In this document: piece after piece, positions 1-6,656 of the stretch
How the letters are laid out: every line of letters starts with the position of its first letter
Numbering within the stretch: the first letter of the stretch is position 1
Source: Anaerolineaceae bacterium
Lineage (GTDB): Bacteria; Chloroflexota; Anaerolineae; JAAYZQ01
DNA length: 19,854 nt
Direction of reading: 5' to 3'
Assembly: GCA_012514775.1 (NCBI GenBank)
Contig: JAAYZQ010000380.1
Coordinates: forward strand, 1-19,854
The notes under the pieces: model-generated
Databases searched by the model: none
What the model was told of the DNA's origin: nothing
What the model saw: only the letters and a program-made list of their open reading frames with translations
Program-made: the position numbers and the translations under genes

Positions 1-518
1 CGGCCCGCCTCTTCGGCCAGGGCGCGCAGCAGCCCAAACTCGGTAGGGGTCAGGTGGACCACCTGGCCGGCGACCGTCACCTGGTGCCGGTCCAGGTCGA
101 CGACCACGTCCCCGGCCCGCAGCATCATGGGCTGCGCGATCTCGCCGTGGACGCGGCGCAGGACCGCCCGCACCCGGGCAACCACCTCGCCCGGGTTAAA
201 GGGCTTGGTGACATAGTCGTCGGCGCCCAATTCCAGGCCCACGATCTTGTCCTGGTCCTCAACCCGGGCGGTGAGCACGATGATGGGCAGCGCGGCCAGG
301 CTGCCATCGCTGCGCACCACCCGGGTTACGTCCAGCCCGTCGCGGCCGGGGAGCATGAGATCCAGGAGCATCAGGTCGGGGCGCTCCCGCCGCAGCATGT
401 GCAAGGCCGACTCGCCGTCATAGGCCACCAGCACCTCGTATCCGCTTCGTTCCAGGTAGGCCTTGACCAGGCGCACAATCTCGCGGTCGTCGTCAACGAC
501 GAGGATCCTTTGAACCAT
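1..518 (-). CDS. OmpR/PhoB-family response regulator, C-terminus cut by the window edge
   Basis: Two-component response regulator; 172 codons are visible and the rest lies beyond the left edge. The receiver domain (about residues 3-120) has the acidic pocket VVDDD at 7-11, the phospho-acceptor Asp53 in LLDLMLPG, the conserved Thr83 in VLTA and Lys105 in TKPF. A linker leads into the start of an OmpR-type winged helix (LTPTEFGLL at 157-164); the recognition helix is missing from the window. The ATG start has a GAGGTG ribosome site 6 nt upstream. The gene lies 75 bp behind htrA on the same strand with no convincing terminator between, so it is probably co-transcribed from the htrA promoter. That would make it autoregulated if it binds the 11-bp repeats there. 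A sensor kinase would be expected next, outside the window. The family call is firm; the stress-response role is inferred from its neighbours. Confidence 0.93.
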   Translation of the reverse strand, partial: MVQRILVVDDDREIVRLVKAYLERSGYEVLVAYDGESALHMLRRERPDLMLLDLMLPGRDGLDVTRVVRSDGSLAALPIIVLTARVEDQDKIVGLELGADDYVTKPFNPGEVVARVRAVLRRVHGEIAQPMMLRAGDVVVDLDRHQVTVAGQVVHLTPTEFGLLRALAEEAG

Positions 519-593
519 CCCGGACACCTCTAGCCGTGTGTTTTTTGCCCGGGCGGGGGCACCCGCCGCTCGGGGACCGGCCGGCAGCCGGCC
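519..593. other. htrA-regulator intergenic spacer with two GC hairpins
   Basis: Read on the minus strand, this spacer has an inverted repeat GGCCGGC-T-GCCGGCC and then GGCGGG-TGCC-CCCGCC. The second hairpin is followed by an A run, not a T run, so neither looks like an intrinsic terminator for the htrA transcript. They could stabilise the mRNA or dampen read-through into the regulator gene. No promoter is evident here. Confidence 0.4.
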
Positions 594-1907
594 CTACAGC
601 CCTTCCGGACGCTCCTGAAGGGTCACCGGCACTTCCGTCTCCTGGCCGTCGCGGATCACGGTGAGGATCACCTCGTCGCCCACGCTGGTCTGGCTGGCCA
701 GATAGTTCACCATGTCGTCAAAGCGCTTGACGGGAACCCCGTCGATGGCGATGAGGATGTCACCGCCGGCCAGCATGGGGATCCCGGAAACCACGACCTC
801 GCGGCTGCCTCCGCGCAGGCCGGCGCTCTCCGCCGGGCTGCCCGGCTCCACGGTAAAGACGAGCACGCCGGTTTCCACGGGCAGATCGGCGGCCTCGACC
901 ATCTCGGGGGAAATGGACCGCCCGGAGACGCCGATCCACGGGTGCTGATAGCGGCCCGTCTCGATGAGGGACGGCACCACCCGCTTGACAATGTCCACGG
1001 GGACGGCAAAGCCGACGCCCGCGTTGGTGCCCGTCGTGGATGCGATGGCCGTATTCACGCCGATGACCCTGCCCGCCGAATCGAGGAGCGGCCCGCCCGA
1101 GTTCCCGGGGTTGACGGCCGCGTCGGTCTGGATCAACTCGGCGATCTGGAAATTGCTGTCGGTGCGCGAGAGGGTGCGCCCCAGGGAGCTCACCACGCCG
1201 GTGGTGATGGTCCGCTCCAGGCCAAAGGGGTTGCCGATGGCGATGGCCCGCTGCCCAACCTGAATGGTGGCCGATTCGCCCAGCTCGGCCACGGTCAGAT
1301 CCTCGGCGGGCACGTCGACCTGGAGCACCGCCAGGTCGCTGCCGGGGTCGGTGCCGACCAGCTCGGCCGGGACCGACCGCTCGTCGGCCAGCGTCACCAG
1401 GAGCTGCTGGGCGGCGGTGGCCACGTGGTCGTTGGTGACGACGTGGCCCTCCTCGTCGACCACAAAGCCCGAGCCGATGCACTCGCCGAAGCGCTGCGGG
1501 GCGGTGATGCACACCACCGCGGGGCTCAGCCGGGCATAGACATCGATGACCAGTTGTTCCTCGACGTCGACCCACGCCTGGGCGGCCGTCTCGGTCGCCG
1601 GCTGCGCTTCGGCCTCCACCGAAGGCTGCGCCTCAATCTCGTTCTCATTCTCGTTCTGACTCTCAGTCTGGACCGAGGGCTCTTCCTCGACCTGCGCCAC
1701 CGGCGCGGTGGCGGTCGCCAGGTCCTGGATGGCTTCCTGCGACGCCGTCGTCACCGGCTCGGCTGTGGCCTGCCCTTCCCCTGCCTCTCGCAGCATCGAC
1801 ACCAGGCTCGAGGTGCTGCACGCGGCGCCGCTGACCAGCACCAATCCCAGGACGACCAATGCCAGAAGGCGGACGCTTTGCCTTGAAAACAGACTCTGTC
1901 CATTCAC
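594..1907 (-). CDS. htrA: HtrA/DegP-type serine protease (trypsin-like domain plus one PDZ)
   Basis: Envelope serine protease of 437 aa, expected to degrade misfolded exported proteins. An N-terminal hydrophobic segment (13-29) ends in SGAAC, so it is either a signal anchor or a lipoprotein with an imperfect lipobox (Cys30). Residues 40-115 are a low-complexity acidic linker rich in Glu, Gln and Asn (NENENE near 85-90). The catalytic triad is visible: His161 in TNDHV, Asp191 in GSDLAVL and Ser270 in GNSGGPL. A single PDZ domain covers about 325-430 (HPWIGVSG through GDILIAIDG). The GTG start at 1907 was chosen because AGGGG lies 8 nt upstream and because the in-frame upstream ATGs sit inside the -35 and -10 boxes of the promoter at 1936-1964. 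It heads a two-gene unit with the response regulator, and htrA under two-component control is a known envelope-stress arrangement. Confidence 0.93.
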   Translation of the reverse strand: MNGQSLFSRQSVRLLALVVLGLVLVSGAACSTSSLVSMLREAGEGQATAEPVTTASQEAIQDLATATAPVAQVEEEPSVQTESQNENENEIEAQPSVEAEAQPATETAAQAWVDVEEQLVIDVYARLSPAVVCITAPQRFGECIGSGFVVDEEGHVVTNDHVATAAQQLLVTLADERSVPAELVGTDPGSDLAVLQVDVPAEDLTVAELGESATIQVGQRAIAIGNPFGLERTITTGVVSSLGRTLSRTDSNFQIAELIQTDAAVNPGNSGGPLLDSAGRVIGVNTAIASTTGTNAGVGFAVPVDIVKRVVPSLIETGRYQHPWIGVSGRSISPEMVEAADLPVETGVLVFTVEPGSPAESAGLRGGSREVVVSGIPMLAGGDILIAIDGVPVKRFDDMVNYLASQTSVGDEVILTVIRDGQETEVPVTLQERPEGL

Positions 1908-1935
1908 GTTGCTAACCCCTGTCTCGTTTTGCCCC

Positions 1936-1964
1936 ATTATAGCACACAGATGTGCAGAAGTCAT
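1936..1964 (-). promoter_or_regulatory. htrA promoter with perfect extended -10
   Basis: On the minus strand the -10 is TATAAT (1936-1941) preceded by TGC, an extended -10. The -35-position hexamer ATGACT (1959-1964) is 17 bp upstream and matches TTGACA at 4 of 6 positions. The predicted start of transcription is near 1929, about 22 nt before the GTG of htrA. The -35 region is overlapped by the 11-bp repeats, and the promoter reaches back into the stop codon of the preceding ABC ATPase gene. Confidence 0.75.
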
Positions 1965-1980
1965 GCAGACGGCATGGAGA
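1953..1980 (-). promoter_or_regulatory. Three-repeat 11-bp operator of the htrA promoter
   Basis: On the plus strand, TGCAGA begins at 1953 and 1964 and the related TGGAGA at 1975, exactly 11 bp apart. They are direct repeats of TCTGCA on the transcribed strand. Seven-base repeats with 4-base spacers over the -35 region are typical of OmpR/PhoB-family response regulators, one of which is encoded just downstream. The same element recurs in front of the ABC operon at 11259-11297. Confidence 0.72.
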
Positions 1981-2707
1981 AGCTGTCGGCCCTGGCGCCC
2001 CAGCCGCCGGCCCTCCGCTCCACGACCTGGCCGTCTTCCAGGTGGATCACCTCGTCGGCAAAGGCATCCACGGCCAGGTCGTGGGTGGCGATGAGGACGG
2101 TGGTGCCGTCCCGGTCGGCGACGCGGCGAAAGAGGGCCATGATCTGCTGGCCGGTAGCGCTGTCCAGCTCGCCCGTGGGCTCGTCGGCCAGGAGGAGAGA
2201 GGGCCGCGGGGCGATGGCCCGGGCGATGGCTACCCGCTGCTGTTGCCCCCCGGAAAGCTCAAAGGGGCGGTGTTCCATCCACCGCGCCAGGCCCATCATG
2301 GACAGGACCTCCTCGGCCCGCCGCTGCCGCTCGCCGCGCTTCACGCCCGCCAGGCGGAGCATCAGGTCCACGTTCTCGCGGGCCGAGTAGGTGGCCAGCA
2401 GCGCGTGAGCCTGGAAGACGAACCCGATGCGGTGCCGGCGCAAGGCGACCCAGTCGTCGTCGGACAGGCGGGTGACGTCGCGCCCCTCCAGCCACACGGT
2501 GCCCGAGCTTGGCCGGTCAAGGCCGCCGATGCAGTTGAGCAGTGTCGTCTTGCCCGAGCCGGACCTGCCGCGCAACGCCACCACCCGGCCGCGCTGCACG
2601 GCCAGGTCCACGCCGCGGAGGGCGGGCACCTCCCTGGAGTCGACCCGATAGACCCGGGTGACGCCCTCGACGCGCAGGATGGGTTCTGAACCGCCACGAT
2701 CGCTCAC
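1961..2707 (-). CDS. ABC transporter ATPase (LolD/MacB type), second of the operon
   Basis: Nucleotide-binding protein of 248 aa of the LolD/MacB/FtsE class that pairs with FtsX-type permeases. It has Walker A GRSGSGKTT at 47-55, a Q-loop in FVFQA near 97-100, signature LSGGQQQR at 151-158, Walker B LLLADEP at 171-177 and the H-loop His209. The length is normal for the class. I chose the GTG start at 2707 because AGGGG lies about 5 nt upstream and the protein then begins close to the conserved EPILRVEGV; an ATG at 2749, with GGGAG 8 nt before it, is an alternative. The gene follows the double binding protein by 64 bp. Its last codons contain two of the three operator repeats of the htrA promoter. 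It probably forms a heterodimer or alternates with the ATPase at 5629-6651, since only one permease gene is present. Confidence 0.92.
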   Translation of the reverse strand: MSDRGGSEPILRVEGVTRVYRVDSREVPALRGVDLAVQRGRVVALRGRSGSGKTTLLNCIGGLDRPSSGTVWLEGRDVTRLSDDDWVALRRHRIGFVFQAHALLATYSARENVDLMLRLAGVKRGERQRRAEEVLSMMGLARWMEHRPFELSGGQQQRVAIARAIAPRPSLLLADEPTGELDSATGQQIMALFRRVADRDGTTVLIATHDLAVDAFADEVIHLEDGQVVERRAGGWGARADSFSMPSA

Positions 2708-2771
2708 GAGATCCCCTCTCGCCCCTCCTTCGGTCCGGGGCCGGCCCATGGGCACCGCTCCCGACGAGACA

Positions 2772-5609
2772 CTACTGCCCCCCCGGCATCGCGTTCAAGC
2801 CATCCAGCTCCGAAAGACAGGCGCTCATCGCCTGCATATCCTGGAAGGCGTCGTTGGCGATGATGCAATCGCGATAGTTGTCGGACAGTTCCTGGGCCCT
2901 GTCCAGGGCCTCTTCGACCGTCGCTTCGCCGTCGACGACGCGCTCGTAGGCGTCGGTCAGCCACAGGGAAGAGAACCCCAGCCAGTTGCCCTCGTCCGAG
3001 ATGCGCTGGTAGAACGATGGCCTGCTGCCGCTGTTCACACTGGCCAGGTACGCCTCGGCCCGTTCCTCGCCCACGAGCTGCCGGTACTCGGCCGACTCGG
3101 CCACCGAGCGGCGCGCCGGCAGGGCGGACGTGGAGGTTGCGTGCTGCGTCAGGTAGCTGATCCAGGTCCAGCAGGCCTGGCGCGCATCGCTTTGGGCCGA
3201 GATAAAGTAGCCGTCCACCGACTGGAAGCCGCTGCCCTGGGCGCTGTTGGGCCCGGCGGGCAGCGGCGCCACGCCGTAGGTGTCATCGCTGCCTGGCGCC
3301 TCAATGACGCCCCGGACGACCGCGACCTCGCCGCGGCCGGCGACGAACGACCTCATCCCGCCGCTGCTCAGCCACATGCCCGCCCGGCCCTCGTCGATGA
3401 GCGCCACGCGGTCGCGCATGCTGGAGCCCGGCTCGTCCGACTCCTCAAAGACCGGCTGGACGTGGTACTCGGTCACCAGGCTGGTGTACCAACGAAAGGC
3501 CTCGACGACCTCGGGCGTGTTGAGCACCACGCGCGGCGGGTCCTGCGACTCGTCCAGCAGGTTGGCCCCCAGCCGATCCAGGATGCTGATGAGGTCGTTC
3601 GTTTCGGACGACATGGGGACATAGCCGTACTGCTCGTCCTCGCCGCTGCCGCGGGTCAGGGCCACGGCCATCTGCAAGAAGTCGCCGGTCGTCCACTCGC
3701 TGGTGGGATAGGCCAGGCCGGCGGCGTCGAACAGCGCGTGGTTATAGTTCACCAGGTCGATGGAGACGTTGCCCGGCAGCCCCCACAACTGGCCCTGGTA
3801 GACAAACTGCTCCAGGGCAGAGGGGAAAAAGTCCTCCTTGCGGGTGCCCGTATCGGCCGCCAGGAAGGGCTCTACGTTGACGATGGCAGCCAGCGACTCG
3901 TCGTTGAGGTTGGGCGGCGCCTGGAAGCAGTCGTATTCGGCGGCCATGCCGGCCAGGTCGAGCTGGCCGCGAAAGATCTGGGGCGAGTCGACCTCGACGA
4001 TAATCTCCGGGTGCTCCGCCTGGAACTGCTCCACCAGGCCTGACATGGACTCCTGGCCGAAGGGGCCCGGCCCGGCGCTCAACCCGAAGTCGATGATGAC
4101 CGCCCCCGCATCCAGTGCCTGCTGCTCCGTCTCGACCACGGTCAGGCCGGCGACGGGCGTGGGGGCAGCGGCCGCCTCCTCCTCCAGGACCGCCTCCGCG
4201 GCCGTCTGGGCAGCGGCCAGGGCTTGCTCCGGGCTGGCGCCGCCCTCCATGACCTGCAGCACCGCCTGGCGAAAGGCGTCATGCGCCGCGCCGTCGTAGG
4301 TATCAAAGTAGGCGTGCTCGGCGGCAAACTGCATGGCCGCCGCGGTCTCGGCGTCCAGGCGGTCCCACGTACCCGAGGCGGCGGCAACAGAGGTCAGGGC
4401 CGGCAGAGAGCCGGTGGACAGGACGGTGAACGATCCGCCCTGGCCCGCCGGCTGCTGGGCCAGGAAGCTGATCCAGCGCCAGGCCAGGTCGGCCTTGCTC
4501 GTGCCGGCGCTGATGGACAGCCCGTCGACGGTGGCAGGCGTGCTGTGGTCGCCCGGACTCTCGACGGGAAAGGGCGCCACACCGCTTTCTTCTGTTCCAA
4601 ACATGCCCATCGGACCGGGGCCTGCCGGCTGCGCGGCCTCGCCCTGCTGCTCGGAGCTTTCCTGGCCGGGCGATCCCGGCCCCTCGACCCGAACCGCCTG
4701 CACGCGGAACTGTCCGGAGCTGAGCCAGATGCCCGCCTGCCCGGAAGAGATGAGGCGCATGCCCTCGCCGGCAAACATCCGGCCGGGGCCGCCCTCCCCC
4801 GAAGCGGCATAGTAGGGCGCCACCTCGTGCGTCAAAAAGAGGTCGGTGTACCAGCGCACGGCTTCGACCACGGCGGCGTCGTCGAGCCTGGCCGAGACCG
4901 GATCGGCCTTCGGGTCAAAGAGCAGCCCGGCGCGGGCCTGGACAAAGGCAACGGGGTCGAAGGTGGGCTGGACAAAGCCCCACTGGCTGACCGCGTCGCC
5001 GCTGCCCACGGTGAGGGCCCGGGCCGCCGCCAGAAAATCGTCCCAGGTCCAGCCCGGCTGTGGATAGTCCAGGCCGGCGGCGGCGAACAGGCTCTTGTCA
5101 TAGTACAGCAGCGAGTAGGTGACCTCTGTCGGCAACGACCAGATGCCGCCGTCCCACTGCACGCTCTCCAGCACGCCGGGGTAAAAGGCCTCGGCTTTCA
5201 GGCTGCTGTCGCCCTCGAAAAAATGGGCAAGGTCCAGGAGCGCGCCCTGCTGCACTGCCGCGCGGGTGGCGGGCGCAGCGATGACGTCGGCCGCGGCCGC
5301 CAGGCGGAGATAAGCGTCTTCGGGCCACTGGTCAAAGGGCATGGGGGTCCCCAGGACGTCTTCGATGGACACGGTGCTGATGTGCACGCCGGGATTTTCG
5401 GCCTCGAAGGCGTCGATGAGGCTGTCGTAGAGCAGCGCATCCATGTTGGACACGGCAAAAAGCAGGATGGTGTCCGGCGAGCCGCTGCCCCCACCGGTCG
5501 GGCCAGCCCCCGGGTTGACAGCGGTGGGCGGCGCCGCCGGCGCACCAGGCGCGCAACCGGCGACGAGTACGGCGATGAACAGCATGGTCCAAACGGGTTT
5601 GAGACTCAT
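2772..5609 (-). CDS. Tandem fused ABC solute-binding lipoprotein (two family-1 type domains)
   Basis: A 945-aa exported lipoprotein with lipobox LVAGC (Cys19), a Pro/Gly-rich tether (20-45), and two complete copies of a sugar-type extracellular solute-binding fold at about 46-480 and 503-930. The copies align by eye. GIWSLPTEV...YDKSLFAAAGL...FLAAARALT (155-200) matches LWGLPGNV...YNHALFDAAGL...FLQMAVALT (608-651). VVEAVRWYT matches VVEAFRWYT, and GIWLSSG matches GMWLSSG. They are divergent, so this is an old duplication or fusion and not a recent repeat. Such proteins normally bind carbohydrates for MalF/MalG-type importers, but no such permease is in the window. The gene sits inside an FtsX-type operon, 19 bp behind an ATPase. 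The start is set by AGGAGG 7 nt before the ATG. The ligand is unknown; it may be a sensor or a capture module for the FtsX-type complex. Confidence 0.88.
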   Translation of the reverse strand: MSLKPVWTMLFIAVLVAGCAPGAPAAPPTAVNPGAGPTGGGSGSPDTILLFAVSNMDALLYDSLIDAFEAENPGVHISTVSIEDVLGTPMPFDQWPEDAYLRLAAAADVIAAPATRAAVQQGALLDLAHFFEGDSSLKAEAFYPGVLESVQWDGGIWSLPTEVTYSLLYYDKSLFAAAGLDYPQPGWTWDDFLAAARALTVGSGDAVSQWGFVQPTFDPVAFVQARAGLLFDPKADPVSARLDDAAVVEAVRWYTDLFLTHEVAPYYAASGEGGPGRMFAGEGMRLISSGQAGIWLSSGQFRVQAVRVEGPGSPGQESSEQQGEAAQPAGPGPMGMFGTEESGVAPFPVESPGDHSTPATVDGLSISAGTSKADLAWRWISFLAQQPAGQGGSFTVLSTGSLPALTSVAAASGTWDRLDAETAAAMQFAAEHAYFDTYDGAAHDAFRQAVLQVMEGGASPEQALAAAQTAAEAVLEEEAAAAPTPVAGLTVVETEQQALDAGAVIIDFGLSAGPGPFGQESMSGLVEQFQAEHPEIIVEVDSPQIFRGQLDLAGMAAEYDCFQAPPNLNDESLAAIVNVEPFLAADTGTRKEDFFPSALEQFVYQGQLWGLPGNVSIDLVNYNHALFDAAGLAYPTSEWTTGDFLQMAVALTRGSGEDEQYGYVPMSSETNDLISILDRLGANLLDESQDPPRVVLNTPEVVEAFRWYTSLVTEYHVQPVFEESDEPGSSMRDRVALIDEGRAGMWLSSGGMRSFVAGRGEVAVVRGVIEAPGSDDTYGVAPLPAGPNSAQGSGFQSVDGYFISAQSDARQACWTWISYLTQHATSTSALPARRSVAESAEYRQLVGEERAEAYLASVNSGSRPSFYQRISDEGNWLGFSSLWLTDAYERVVDGEATVEEALDRAQELSDNYRDCIIANDAFQDMQAMSACLSELDGLNAMPGGQ

Positions 5610-5628
5610 TTGTTTTCCTCCTGAGCGC

Positions 5629-6651
5629 TTATTTGACGCGTCGCGGCCACTTGAGCCTGCCCCGCAGTCCCGGGCGAGGGGCAGGCAGTGGCCCATCGTC
5701 GCCCCCGTCCCCGGCGCGGGCGGCGGCATTGCCGGCGGGCTGCGGGCCGTCCACAGGGCGGATGAGGATGCCCCCGCCCGACCTTTCCACGGTGACGCGG
5801 CTGCCGATGCCCACCTCGGCCCGCAAGTCGGGTGGGATCTGGAGGCGGCCGGCCCCATCGACGACGACAAACTCCTCGTAGACGTGGACGTGATCGGCCG
5901 CCGCCTCCGCCCCTGGGTGGCCGAGCCGGGAGGCGAGGGCCGCTTCCACGTCGGCCACGCGGCGCACCGTCTCGCTGCTGGTGCTGCCGTCGCGAATGGT
6001 CACCACGCGGTCTACCGCCCGGGCGACCTGCGGATCGTGGGTGACGATGATCGTCGTCAACCCGTGCCGCCGGTTCATCCGCCGAAAGAGATCCAGGATC
6101 TCGCGGGCCGTAGCCGAATCGACCTCGCCCGTCGGCTCGTCGCCCAGCAAAAGCCCCGGGCGGTTGGCCAGGGCCACGGCGATGGCTACGCGCTGCTGCT
6201 GCCCGCCCGACAACTGGGCCAGGCGGTGCTTGCGGTGCTCCCACAGGCCTACCGTCTCCAGGAGCTCCTGGGCCCAGGCGCGCTTCTCGCGCGGCGGCAC
6301 GCCCTCGATGGTCATGGGCAGCTCGACGTTGCCCAGGGCGCTGAGATAGGGGATCAGGTTGCGGGCCGTCTGCTGCCACACAAAGCCGACCCTGGTGCGG
6401 CGGTACTCGTCCAGCAGGCCGGCAGAGGCCTTGAGCAGGTCCCGGCCGTCCACGGTGACGCGGCCCGCGGAGGGCCGATCCAGCCCGCCCAGGATGTTGA
6501 GCAGCGTGCTCTTGCCCGAGCCCGACGCGCCGACGATGCCCAGCAGCTCGCCAGGCTGTACTGCCAGGTTCAGCCCCTGCAAAGCGACGACCTCCAGGTC
6601 GGACACCTTGTAGATCTTGACCAGGTTCTCACACAGGATGAATGGCTCCAA
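5629..6651 (-). CDS. ABC transporter ATPase with C-terminal AbrB-like domain
   Basis: A 340-aa protein. Residues 1-225 form a LolD/MacB-type ATPase: Walker A GASGSGKST (41-49), Q-loop VWQQ (91-94), signature LSGGQQQR (147-154), Walker B LLLGDEP (167-173) and His205. About 115 residues follow that ordinary family members lack. Within them, 259-300 (core VDGAGRLQIPPDLR, then a GSRVTVE strand) looks like an AbrB/SpoVT swapped-hairpin domain, followed by a basic, Gly/Pro-rich tail. The TTG at 6651 was preferred because GGGGGAG lies 8 nt upstream and the protein then starts with the conserved EPFI. A GTG at 6660, overlapping the stop of the preceding gene as GTGA, is the alternative. It probably energises the permease at 8249-11122. 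The AbrB-like tail could dimerise the ATPase or bind DNA or another subunit; this is not decidable from sequence. Confidence 0.9.
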   Translation of the reverse strand: MEPFILCENLVKIYKVSDLEVVALQGLNLAVQPGELLGIVGASGSGKSTLLNILGGLDRPSAGRVTVDGRDLLKASAGLLDEYRRTRVGFVWQQTARNLIPYLSALGNVELPMTIEGVPPREKRAWAQELLETVGLWEHRKHRLAQLSGGQQQRVAIAVALANRPGLLLGDEPTGEVDSATAREILDLFRRMNRRHGLTTIIVTHDPQVARAVDRVVTIRDGSTSSETVRRVADVEAALASRLGHPGAEAAADHVHVYEEFVVVDGAGRLQIPPDLRAEVGIGSRVTVERSGGGILIRPVDGPQPAGNAAARAGDGGDDGPLPAPRPGLRGRLKWPRRVK

Positions 6652-6656
6652 GGCCC

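Noticed and set aside
519..593. Intrinsic terminator between htrA and the response regulator
   Set aside because: The GC hairpins are followed by A residues on the transcribed strand, so no U tract would form.
942..1886. Long plus-strand open frame opposite htrA
   Set aside because: The minus-strand frame has the catalytic triad, a PDZ domain, a ribosome site and a promoter. The plus-strand frame is a GC-rich shadow with no recognisable domain.
2658..5624. Plus-strand open frames of 461 and 466 codons opposite the double binding protein
   Set aside because: Their composition (Gly, Arg, His, Ala rich) is typical of antisense frames in GC-rich DNA; the minus strand carries the clear binding-protein domains and lipobox.
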